A stretch of DNA of 64,000 nt from Bugulina stolonifera (Eukaryota; Bryozoa; Gymnolaemata; Cheilostomatida; Bugulidae). Location: contig OW285189.1 of assembly GCA_935421135.1 (NCBI GenBank), positions 23,562,298 to 23,626,297 on the forward strand, read 5' to 3'. Under the pieces are notes generated by a model. It was not told the origin of the DNA and ran no database searches. It worked only from the letters and a program-made list of their open reading frames with translations. Of the stretch, positions 53,730-64,000 are shown piece after piece. The position numbers and the translations under genes were made by a program. Positions within the stretch are counted from its first letter, which is position 1. Each line of letters begins with the position of its first letter.

Positions 53730-54411
53730 TTTTTTTTTTTTTTTTTTTTTTTTTAAAATTTTCCCACTGAGACCGTCAGGAAAACGGAAGAGATGTGGGA
53801 ACACAATATGGATGTTTTTTTTTTTTTCTTTTTCTCTCTTTTTCGATAACTTTTATTCCCTTTTTATATATAATTTATAATGTTTAATATTTTTTTTTTA
53901 TATTTTTTATATGTGCTTTAGAATAGTATTTATATATTTTTTATTATTTATCATGTCATACAACAACAAAAAAGAAAAGAAAAAAAAAAAAAGAACTATT
54001 TATCAGCTCTCAAGACGCATATCACGTATGGTTTTTGGCCAGAAGGAGTAATAAAATTGATTCGTTTTTATGTATGGTGTGTAAGTGTTTTGGCATTGTC
54101 TCGTATTATACTTATTGAGGTAATTGTAATCGAAAGGTGGTTCAATCCCCTCAGTAATACAACGATGGAACAGTTTTAGTCTGGCCTTTTTTCGCCTTTC
54201 AGTTAAGGATTCTATTTGGGTGTGTTCTCTTATGTTTGTGAAACTTACTTGCCCTTTTATTCTGAAAATAAATCTTAATGCTTGATTTTGTATTTTTTCA
54301 AGTTGTTTTATGTATTTCCTTTGGTGTGGGTCCCATATCTGGGATGCATATTCCAAATGAGGTCGTACTATTGCGAAATATGCTGTTTTTCGAGTCTTGG
54401 TGTCTGCTTAA
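53730..54411 (-). pseudogene. 5'-truncated LINE (CR1/Jockey-like) 3' end
   Basis: Minus-strand reading gives ADTKTRKTAYFAIVRPHLEY and ASQIWDPHQRKYIKQLEKIQ, the C-terminal tail found after the reverse transcriptase in CR1/Jockey-group LINEs, to a stop at 54003. The 3' UTR follows, with a nested hairpin (TTCCCAC...GTGGGAA at 53761-53800), then a 25-base poly(A) (poly-T at 53730-53754 on the plus strand). No RT or endonuclease remains. Confidence 0.82.
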
Positions 54412-55891
54412 ACAGATGTAATAATAGAAATATGATTACCGCTAATATCAAATTTTAAAGTGAATCTATATGATGATTAGAAAATAATATATTAATATTT
54501 TGCAGTAACAAATATAATAATAATAATTATAATAATAATAATAATATAACCATTATGATTATTAATATAAATAAATATAATAATTATATTGTGTAATAGT
54601 TATTTTATAATTACATTAATAAATAATTTAATAGCATTTATATTTTAATATTCAGCCATTAAAAAAGTCAAACGCGATAATTATTTTATTATAATTATTA
54701 TCTATGTATTATCAGCCAAAAAATGCATTTACCACTCTAGTTTCCTGCCACGAACAATTCGTGAGATAAGATGAGAAACCGACCTCCAATCCTAAACAGT
54801 GATATACTGTAAAAATTGCAGATCCCCCTAGTCCAAAAATAGTGAAAACTAGAGGCTCCCTTATAGATTTACATGAAATTGCTGGCGGAGTCCTACCTCA
54901 TCTGAGGTAAATTCTGAGGTAAATATCATTGATGCTTAAAATCGACTGTCCAGACAAGAGCAAAGTCGAGGGGAGCTCCACGGTCTGTTCAAGCAAGTGG
55001 AAATCCGTTCCACAACAGTTTCCTTCTCCGTACCATACGGGATCTCAAAAATAGTGATAAAACCAATTATCCTAACAGCCAGGCATCGGCCTAGTAAAAT
55101 CATCTGGATGGGTACAATCCAGGTATCCACTCTGCCCCTAAATGGTTAGCACAGGCTTCCTACTGGAACACAGTATTCCACCCCGCTAACCACTGTCCAA
55201 AAATGAGGCACGCCCCTTCTGCCCCCCCCCCCCCCAGTAGCGTGTTGCAGGCATTGATGTAAGTTGATGTAGTTCCAATATTTTTATTAGAGTGATATTA
55301 ATATGGATGCCATTTTTATTTATGTGTTTATAATGTATTTATAAATTATAATTGGTAATTCATTACTACTACTAAATGTCTAACCCGACTACGTGCTTAT
55401 TAATTATATTCTTATTGTTATTCAATTTTCATAGAACTAAATCCTTACATCTTGTATATCATTGTTATGTTCTTGTACCGACTTATTTGTTCCAACTGTA
55501 TTATATTGTGTTGCATTGCTTTATTGTTAAGTTAGATGGAACTAATGCGATATCCATGGTAATGTCATCACTACTTGTATTTTTGTATTATGTTATTCCA
55601 TAATGTACATTCTTGCATAGTCCGATGTTGTTCGTTCATATATTAGTCTGATATTAAATTATATTATCTATAATATTGTATTTTGTGTTCTACCTAGCAC
55701 TTTTGCGTGCACTCTTCTAACTGCATGTTTGCTTTCGTGCACCAATCTTTGTCATTGTATTCTAAAGCTCCATAAAGATATTGACTTATCAGAAATGAAA
55801 CAGAAACATGAGGTCAGATTTATTGGCTAAGTCAAAAGAAGAGACAGCATCAGTGAGGCCATACCTGAACTAGGACTCCAGTCTCTTACAG
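54412..55891. other. Intergenic, AT-rich, no gene called
   Basis: Contains (AAT)n-like tracts (54510-54660), a moderately GC-rich stretch (54720-55240) ending in 14 C (55222-55235), and about 55775-55978, where one plus-strand frame with a single stop looks protein-like (KRRDSISEAIPELGLQSLTD) and runs into the palindrome arm. Not assigned to a family. Confidence 0.45.
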
Positions 55892-56248
55892 ATTATCACA
55901 GAAGTTATTTACACGCCCTATCAATAAGCATCACAACACTCTATTGGCAATATTTAGTGAAATCAAGCTAGACTACAGTAAAGTAACTACGACTACTCAC
56001 TCTACTGCATGAGGAGAACCTGGATCTGTGCACAAATCATCCACATTATAAAGCAGCAGTTTTCTATTGATAATAATCGGAGATATGCGGGAATACACTG
56101 TGAGGGCAAATTATTAAAGCATCAAGCATAAGCAGTAGAGTGAGTAGTCGTAGTTACTTTACTGTAGTCTAGCTTGATTTCACTAAATATTGCCAATAGA
56201 GTGTTGTGATGCTTATTGATAGGGCGTGTAAATAACTTCTGTGATAAT
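55892..56248. repeat. Perfect 117-bp inverted repeat
   Basis: Arms 55892-56008 and 56132-56248 are reverse complements by eye over their full length, with a 123-bp spacer. The right arm abuts, or slightly overlaps, the start of the LINE open frame. The identity implies a recent event. Confidence 0.9.
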
Positions 56249-58847
56249 ATACATAAGGCAAAATATAAAATTTGAAAAGATTGACTTTGAAAAATGTGGT
56301 GAGACGGAAATTCTGGGCATTGAAATTGTCATGGCCGATTCTAGATTTTGCTTGGTGCTTGTTTATAATCCACCTTGTGCTACTAGCAAATTGAAAAGCA
56401 ATTTTAAAAAGCTACTTGAAGCTAGGATTTTAAGTAAACCGACAATTATGGTTGGTGATTTTAATCTGGACTGGTCTTGTAACTCTTCATTGAAAGAAAG
56501 CTTTGAAACTCTCATGAGACTAAATCAATACAGCCAGCTTGTCACTGAGTACACACGGTGCTTCAAAAGCTCGCGTACCTTAATTGATATGCTTTTTACA
56601 AACGTTCCAAGTCTAGTGCATGAACATCAGATCATCAAAACAGATATTAGTGACCATTTTGCAATTAAACTCAAAGCTAGTTGTAAACGTCCTAAGCCAG
56701 TCTTTTCTTATATTACTAAAAGAGACTTTAGAAAGTTTAATGACCAAGAATTTTTTGATTTTGCTAAATACGTCGATTTCCATTCCATAGAATATGTAAA
56801 TGATGTAAATAGAGCAGCAGCGATTTTAGAATCAAAAGTGGAAAATCTAGTGGATCAATTTGCACCCTTTAAGACACAACGTCTGAAGCAAAAGAGTAAC
56901 CTCTGTTGGCAATGCCCAAAGGTATCCAAACTTCTAAAATTAAAAAAGAAGACATTTTTAGATTTTATCAATAGTGGCTATGATAGAACGTCTACAGCTT
57001 GGGAAAATTATCGTATTGCTCGTAATAAGGCTAATAACGCTGTTCGAGATGCCAAGAAAAAAGCTATGAATGCTGTTTTGAATGATGATTCATTAAATCA
57101 ATGGCAGAAAATTAAGATCTTTCAAGGTAAAAATCTTCAATGCAATAATGTTATCCATGAAATTGATTACTTGGGTACTACATCTACAGCCAGTTCTGAC
57201 ATTGCAGAAAAATTGAACAAGTACTTCTCCAGTATCGGTGCAAAACTAAATAAGGAAGCTAAATCAATGAAATCAAGTGGCTATGAGACTGAACCAAAAA
57301 TAGCCATACCTTTGAATTTTGACAAATTCAATTTTCAAGAAATTTCAAACAGTGAGGTATCAAAGTATCTTAATTCATTGAAATCACGGAAAACAGGAGG
57401 ACTGAATCAAATTCCAGCTTTCATATATAAAATTTTGGAGCCTCTGATACTCAATCCCTTAACCCATGTCATAAATATTAGCCTTAAATACAACAAATTT
57501 CCAAATGTTTGGAAGAAGGCGTTAGTAATTCCTATCCATAAAAGCGGAAAATCATCACTACCGAACAATTACCGACCAATTTCTCTACTTCCAATTCTTA
57601 GCAAAGTTATGGAGAAAATTGTTAACCACCAGATCCGTGATTATTTAGATTTCAACCAACTTATTGCTCCTCGACAATTTGGTTTCAGAAGCGGTGCATC
57701 AACAGATCAAATTTTAATGCAACTTATAAATAAAATTCGGTTCATGATTTCTAAACCCGAGTCGAAATTTGTCACTTTATCAGCACTAGATATTAGAAAA
57801 GCTTTTGACTGTGTCAACCATGACATTATTTTGAAGAAACTATCAGTAAAATTTAATTTTCATCAAAATGCTTCTAATCTGATTCAAAATTATCTTGTGG
57901 GTAGAGAGCAAGCTATGAAAGTCAATGGACACATTTCAGGCTGCCAAAAAGTGACAACCGGAGTTCCACAGGGGTCTGTACTTGGACCCCTGCTTTTCAT
58001 AATGTTCATTAATGACTTGATGATGCTAGGCAATTGCTATTTATTTGCTGATGACTGTTTGTTAGTCACTAGTGGTCAAAATCCAGCTATTTCTACTGGA
58101 TTATTGGAGAAAAGCATTAAACTTGCTTCAGATTGGTACAGTGAAAACTGTCTGGTTTTAAACAGTGCCAAAACCGATGTCATGACTATTTCAAATACTA
58201 GTGACATACAAGCCCCTGACCTAAAATTTGACAATCAAACTTTTAAACAGTCCTCTAAAATAAAATATCTTGGTGTTATTCTTGACAGCCGGTTAAATTT
58301 TAAGTCTCACACTAGCAAGATTAAACAAAAGCTTTATCCAATAGTTACCAATTTCCAGCGCAATCGAAAGTTTTTATCGCCCAAATTAGCTGCTCTATGG
58401 TATGTAGGTCTTATAAGAGCTAACTTAGAATACTGTGCCCCACTGTTATACACCACAACTGATTACGTTAAAAATGAGTTTTTGAAAATTGAAAACCGGT
58501 GTCTAAAAATTATAGACATTAATAACTCTAAAAAAAGCACCCGCCGAGCATTCAACATTACAAAATTAACTTTTCGATTTGAATATCTATATATGTTGTC
58601 TTTTTATAAACTCGTTAACCACCTAATTCCAGTCATCGATTATAACCTTTTACCTGTGAAATTAACTAGTGAAACGCGCTTAGCAAAGAGCCAAGGTTTT
58701 AGACTCTCCAGGGAGAATTTCAGATTTGCCATTGCCGGTTTTGGTGCCGGGAGGTTTAACGTTCTCCCCAACCACATAAAGATGAGTCAATCTTTGCAAT
58801 CTTTCAAAAATGCCATCAAAAACCATATTCTTGTGCTTCCTGATTAG
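56241..58847 (+). mobile_element. LINE (CR1/Jockey-like), long open reading frame with endonuclease remnant and reverse transcriptase
   Basis: An uninterrupted frame of 868 codons. The N-terminal part is the C-terminal two thirds of an APE-type endonuclease: VYNPP, MVGDFNLDW near residue 73 and SDHFAI near 140. The first catalytic residues are missing, so the copy is 5'-truncated; the frame begins at a GTG in the palindrome arm. RT motifs follow: NYRPISLLPILSKVMEKIV (about 443), QFGFRSGASTDQI, LDIRKAFDCVNHD, GVPQGSVLGPLLF and the catalytic FADDC (about 601, F in place of Y). A C-terminal tail follows, like that in the dead copy at 54003-54411. No gag-like ORF1 is seen upstream. The lack of stops or frameshifts suggests recent insertion. 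Confidence 0.93.
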
Positions 58848-59771
58848 AGCTCATTTTATCAACACTCTGTCTTGTACTTTATTAGTTTTATTCTACTAAA
58901 GGCTCAAAATTTTATATGTACTTCTTTTAGTTTATTTACTCATCTTTTACTCTACTGGTTTTATTTACTACATGCTAGCAATTTTTATATGTATTACTAT
59001 AACTAATTTACCGGTAGTTGTTTGCCTTTGTAAAATCCAAACTTTAGCTTTTTTTCTCTACTTTTCTCTTTTATTCTTTCCACACTGTAATCTTATTTAC
59101 TTAGTGTACTTAAACTTCTTGTTTTCTGGACAAAAGTCCATTGGACTTATTCTCTGCCAGAATAAAAATGGAATATATATAACTCAGAATTTCTGAAACC
59201 CAGTGCAATTCTTACACTGCACACTGAGGCACTTCCTTACTCTGGTCCTCAGAGATACTCAAAGGTATAAAAACCATATGGTTATTTATTACTTTCTTAT
59301 GTAGCCAATGATGCTAGAATTCAAACCCAAAAGTCGACGCCTATAAAACATAGGCATACATGTAGCCTTCCTCACACATACATTGCTTAAAATTTATACT
59401 TACTAGTGGAAATTAGGGACATTCACATTTAGTATCTGTGTAGGAAAAGAAGATAATGCCCTGTGAATAATAATTTGCACTGCAGGCTGATAATGCAATA
59501 ATAAATATTTCCAGTGTAGCCTGATGAAAGTCATCTCCCCCTGCAAACTTTATTGTTAACTACATTTATTTCAATAATAAAATCCTATTATATGGGTTGC
59601 GATTGCTGCTACGAAATAATGCTTGCATGAGTAGATAATTCCTAGAAGCCTATGAATTTAGTCCTTATATCGACTTCCACTAGATTCTCTAACAAATAGA
59701 ATTTGTTTTTAATCATAAGTGCCTAGTGATTGCCTAATCATAGTCAGAGGATCAGCCTATTTTGTTTCAGA
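58848..59771. other. LINE 3' flank and IleRS upstream region
   Basis: Probable LINE 3' UTR (AT-rich, to perhaps 59240) followed by the upstream region of the IleRS gene. The ATG at 59772 follows TTTGTTTCAG directly, so a 5' UTR intron ending at 59770 is possible. No other gene seen. Confidence 0.45.
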
Positions 59772-60509
59772 ATGAAAAAGTTCTTGAGTAATCATTTGAC
59801 CATCCAGAAAAGAGTAAATCATACTTACCTATCATCAAACTATTGTACTGAAAGCAAGAAGAGCAGGAAGCCTAGTAGTAAAAAGTATGCGGAGTCTATC
59901 AACCTTCCACAGATGCCTTACGCTCTCTCCGTATATAAACCAGATGGACGATGCAATGAACGGGAAAATTATGTTAAAAAGGTGATTTGTGAGATCTGTA
60001 ATGTTATTATTTGCAATATTCTGTTTATTTTCTGTGCTTGATAGTGCATTCACTGTGCTATATTGAAATTAACTTTGTATTCAACAAGATAGCAGACTTT
60101 GATGGCCTCTATGAGTGGCAGCAGCATAATAACAAGGGATCACAGTTCACCATTCATGACGGCCCACCTTATGCTAATGGTTCACCTCATGTAGGGCATG
60201 CTTTGAATAAGGTAATTATATATACTGTACAATATACGAGTATTTGTTTTTTTTTGCAACATAATGTATGTGGGAATGTTTTGCATTCGAGTTACACGCA
60301 CACATATATTGTAGCCCAGGTTTGCTCAATAAAAACTGAAACTATGTTTTTGGGATAGATTATCAAGGATGTTATAAACAGATACAAGGTGATGAGGGGA
60401 CACAGAGTTCATTTTGTACCTGGATGGGATTGTCATGGTTTACCCATTGAAACTAAGGCTAGGGCAGCTAATGACTTCTCATTGTCTGACGTTGAAGTGA
60501 GAAAACAAG
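59772..60509 (+). CDS. IARS2: Mitochondrial isoleucyl-tRNA synthetase, 5' exons only
   Basis: Three exons: 59772-59981, 60089-60211, 60359-60509 (ending phase 1 before GTTAGC); 161 residues so far. The basic, hydroxyl-rich N-terminus ([20 protein letters not shown]) suits a mitochondrial targeting peptide. [19 protein letters not shown] carries the class I HIGH signature (HVGH), and [15 protein letters not shown] is the diagnostic IleRS motif. The enzyme charges mitochondrial tRNA-Ile. I could not find exon 4 (editing domain onward) between 60510 and 64000, so either a long intron begins here or the copy is truncated. A TIR element lies 100 bp into this intron, and an antisense gene occupies 61398-63248. 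Confidence 0.85.
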
Positions 60510-60601
60510 GTTAGCCGTGTATCAATTTATATATACAAGTATTTTATCACTTATTTCCTTGATACTTATCAAGAGTTGTCTGTTCTTAAATATGAAGCCT
60601 T

Positions 60602-61145
60602 TAATGCTAGGGCCACACTGACGCGATTTTTTGTGCGAATAGCGAATTTTGGCCAAAGGCGAATTCGCAAATCGCAAATTTTGTGCGAATTCGTGATAAA
60701 TTAGCGATTTCGCACTCGCTGATATCAATCAGCTAATTCGCAACTCGCTAATTTGTGATTGGCCAATTTTTACTTGTCACGTTACTGTCACGTGTTCAGA
60801 GCCACGGATTTTCAATCAATCATGAGTTTAAATTATTATATTAAAATATTTATTTTAACTGATGAATAAAATGACTACTTCCGTTTGCAAGAATTGTGTA
60901 AAACGAATGAAAGTAAGAATAAAATAATTATTATATTTTTATTTTACATTTTTCGGAGTTCTAGTTCTGCAGTGAATGGGAAACGTGACCGGGGATAATA
61001 ATTTTTGATCCCTCATTGGGTGAAATCAATGCGAATTCGCTTATAGCTTTTGCAGTGTGGCACGCTCGATTATAATTTGCGAATTCGCCTTTGGCCAAAA
61101 TTCGCTATTCTCACAAGAATTCGCGTCAGTGTGGCCCTAGCATTA
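60602..61145. mobile_element. TIR element (MITE-like) in IleRS intron
   Basis: About 540 bp with inverted ends of about 73 bp, nearly identical: TAATGCTAGGGCCACACTGA followed by CGCGA... and later AATAGCGAATTTTGGCCAAA. The interior repeats GCGAATTCGCAAAT-type words. TA dinucleotides at 60608 and 61138 could be the target duplication, but the match continues outward through TAATGC, so the exact ends are ambiguous. No transposase. Confidence 0.88.
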
Positions 61146-61397
61146 TTGTGCTCATAGCACAGAGTGGATAACTCCATATTCACATTGGAAGATATGCTAA
61201 AGGCTACAATATAAATTCATCAGTGAAAATATGATACTAAATAGTTTGCTCAAATATTTTATAGCCCACTATATGACTGTATATGTAAGGTAAATATTTT
61301 TATTGCATTCTAAGGAAGTGGATGCTTAGAAAAGTGTGTAGTGATATAATATATGGGTAATACTGACTATCCATGGGTAGCTTTAGACTAGCACTAG

Positions 61398-63248
61398 TCA
61401 TGAAAACTGGAGTTGCTTCACTTTGTCTATTTGCGTATGACCAATGTTCTTGACCTCTAGTGACTGGAAGGTTGAGATCAGTTGCTGTGCTTCATCAGAT
61501 ATCACTGGTTTATCTACAAGGTTTACTTTGGCGTAGCTTTTCATTACTCCATATTTAGCATAGAGCTCTAAACGTACTGCTTCTGCTCGTGTTGCTGCTC
61601 TCACTTGATGTCTTAAAATGTTCCATGACCTCTCCGCAGAGTTATTCTCTTTTCTTAGTCTGATTTTCTCATTTATCTCTCTACGGATTATTGCCCAATG
61701 CCTTTGTGCTTTCTGCTTGCGTTTCTCTGCCATTTCTTTCTCTTCTTCACTCTCTGAATCTGCATAGAGTGTGCACAGATAATAAAAATTATAGGTGATG
61801 TTACCAAATAATAGCGACTTTATTCTTATTGCATTTACTCGTATCTCATTACCAATTTCACAATTATGGAATATAATGTTTATTGTAATCAAGGGCTAGA
61901 GCAATCCGATTTTTGCATTAGTACTACATACAAGTGCATGTAGGCGTATGCTTTTATTGGTATTTTATGGCCATGCTTATATTATACGGTGTATAATGGA
62001 AGATATATTTACGTGTACATGTAGTTGAGCATTTCAGCTCATAGTTCTAGTGACATGTGCACATTCACCCAAAGATGGTAATACAATGGTCCAAGTTGTC
62101 CTCCCTTCACCAATAATGTTGTATCAATTGACAGTGACTATGAAGAGGACAACTCCCAAGTTGAAATTTTTCATAATACATGTAGAATAGAATAAAAAAC
62201 CGTTTAAAACTCAAACTAAAATTGCTATATTTACTTGAAATTAAAAGCTAGCAATTCCAAATTGATGATATTTTGTGGAAATGAACACTTAGAAGGCAAT
62301 ATACCAATATAGTGAATTAGTCTATTAGGTGCTTGTAGGTAGTTAACTAGGAAGATTGATAGCACTGCATGCCTTATAGTGTTATATTATCCTAAAATAT
62401 ACCTGATTCCTCCTCCACCACCTTCTCTATTATAGCAGGCTTTTTATCACATGGCTTCAGGAGCTTTGCTGCCAACATGATTGATTTTGTTTTTCGTCTC
62501 AGTGTCTTTTCTTTTATATCTGTTAGCAAGAAAATAAATTCAAATGTTTGTTAACATGGGAAATTGTTTTACATCTACATAAATAGAAAATAAGTGTAAT
62601 AGTTATATATCTGTCATTATAAAAATAGTTTGTATATGCAACATGTAAGTATTTTATGGTGATGTAGTTAAATTCATGAAAATGGAATATCAAAATTTAT
62701 GTATTAACATCACCTACCTATTGCCTCATTTTTGAAATTGTAGTTTTCAAAACTGATTTGAGAAATTTTATGCTGAACAAAATGGGATTCAGAAAAATGC
62801 TATAGCTAGTTAGTTGACATTTTTCTCATATACATGTATATGCACATGTACATGTAGGCCTATATATATGTACATGTACAAGTATATACAGCACATACAT
62901 GTACAAAATAACAGATTGTGAAAACCATTGTTTTGTGATTACATGAAAGTTGTGAATGTCATTTTAGCATGCAGATGTTGTAGAATTATTCATAATAATC
63001 CATAGATTGTCAGTGTTAGAAATTGCTTCTTGCTAGGCCATTGACATGTAGTTAACAATCAATATCTCAGTTCTTTGAAGAAGACATCGAAGAATTGACC
63101 AGAATATTGTATATAGTGTTTTATAGCTTACCTTTAAGCACTTTGTTGTGGATGTCACTAGCCTTCATGGCATACGCTTGCTTAGAAGAGTTAGACATTG
63201 AGTTCATCCCGTTTAGCATACTAATATGTCCACGGAAACATTCCCACA
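61398..63248 (-). CDS. Unrecognised coiled-coil protein, 3' exons
   Basis: Three exons in gene order: 63248-63132 (117 bp), 62519-62403 (117 bp), 61759-61398 with a stop; all junctions keep phase and have good GT/AG sites (GTAAGC, GTATAT). The visible C-terminal 197 residues start WECFRGHISMLNGMNSMSNS, continue with a basic stretch (KEKTLRRKTKSIMLAAKLLK), an acidic turn (EEESDSESEEEKEMAEK) and a charged helix rich in R, K, E and A (HWAIIRREINEKIRLRKENN, VRAATRAEAVRLELYAKYG). Probably a long coiled-coil or scaffold-type protein; no enzymatic motif and no family recognised. The 5' exons lie beyond the window. It runs antisense to the IleRS gene. Confidence 0.68.
62090..62158. repeat. Short foldback with GGACAACTCCC ends
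   Basis: AAGTTGTCCTCCC (62093-62105) and GAGGACAACTCCC (62145-62157) face each other: inner arms AGTTGTCCTC/GAGGACAACT are perfect inverted repeats around about 40 bp. Same motif as in the 32345 foldback. Confidence 0.7.
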
Positions 63249-64000
63249 CTAGAACATAACACATACATGTAGACATACGAGTAACTTCACATAATATAAC
63301 TGTGGGTCTATAAAATAACACGTATAGTACAATGTCCTAATGGATACGGATGGGTAGAGGATATGCAAGCAATTAACCAATACGTACTGGATAGCATGTA
63401 ATACAACCTGTTCTAAGCTTAGTATTCTATTTGTTTATCTATTTTAATGTAATATTGTTCAATAAAACATATTTACGATCAATAAATCGCATGTCAAACA
63501 CAATACAAAATTCACTATTCCAAATATAGATATGGATGTCATACTCTCTCTGTTATCTTAAACTTATCTATACAAGTTATAGTAAATGAAGTGGATAGGA
63601 TAGTAGTAATTAATACACTATCACATGAATTTTATTGATTGGACTCTCATATGGAAATAGAGTACATGTATTATTTTTCTACCCATAAATATAGTTTCAT
63701 TTTAGAGCGCTCTACAATAATATGCTATACATGTATATGTTATTAATAGTATAGCAGTAAGTGTACATTTACAAAATAGATAGCGATATAAACTATTACA
63801 TGTCACTAACATTCAGCATTGTACTATTTGTATATTGTATAATATTTATTATATAAGAGTAACAGCATGCTCTAATTCTAAATATTAATTATAGTCCCTG
63901 CTTCTCTGTGTACTCTTTGTCAATGTATGCCTATTCATTTAAACATCAGGTGAAGGTTAATTATCTATACCCAAAAGTTTTTGGGGTTTTTTCAAAGTAA
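63249..64000. other. Window end, no gene seen
   Basis: AT-rich; presumably intron of the minus-strand gene and possibly of IleRS. I found no further exon on either strand. Confidence 0.5.

Overview
This is an animal (metazoan) nuclear genome segment. It is AT-rich, its genes are broken by short exons with GT/AG introns, and it is full of microsatellites, minisatellites, short inverted-repeat transposons, tRNA-derived SINEs and LINEs. The gene set (SLC9B-type antiporter, Twisted gastrulation, a CNTNAP-like fibrinogen-domain protein, ZNF800-like zinc fingers, PNP, mitochondrial IleRS) is metazoan. The compact spacing and frequent TACATG repeats suggest an early-branching animal, perhaps a demosponge, but that placement is only inference. 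There is no prokaryotic operon, CRISPR array or defence island.

Layout. 27-3054 (+): 3' part of an SLC9B-type Na+/H+ antiporter gene. 4585-7336 (+): secreted protein with a CNTNAP-like fibrinogen-type C-terminus and a TATA/Inr promoter. 10432-14667 (+): Twisted gastrulation (TWSG1). 15658-17619 and 18480-21617 (+): two tandem NmrA/flavin-reductase-like NAD(P)-binding genes with identical intron phases. 22082-30200 and 33401-40839 (-): two tandem ZNF800-like zinc finger genes of 9 and 15 coding exons. 45355-52471 (-): purine nucleoside phosphorylase, whose start codon is apparently split by an intron. 53730-54411 (-): dead LINE 3' end. 55892-58847 (+): a 5'-truncated LINE with an 868-codon open frame, abutting a 117-bp inverted repeat. 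59772-60509 (+): first three coding exons of mitochondrial isoleucyl-tRNA synthetase. 61398-63248 (-): last three exons of an unrecognised coiled-coil gene, lying antisense inside or beyond the IleRS intron.

The mobile-element content is rich. Three nonautonomous elements have hAT-type termini and 8-bp target duplications: 41138-42251, 42331-43412 and 49466-49942. Two further TIR elements lie at 40041-40618 and 60602-61145, and at least four tRNA-derived SINE copies are present. Several tandem repeats begin at splice sites, and in two cases they duplicate the 5' splice site itself. I joined exons by reading frame, splice consensus and protein family logic; no alignment or transcript data were available. 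I found no clearly new multi-gene system. The most unusual items are the internally AAGTC-saturated hAT-like element, the LINE joined to a large perfect palindrome, the split PNP start codon and the donor-site-duplicating minisatellites.
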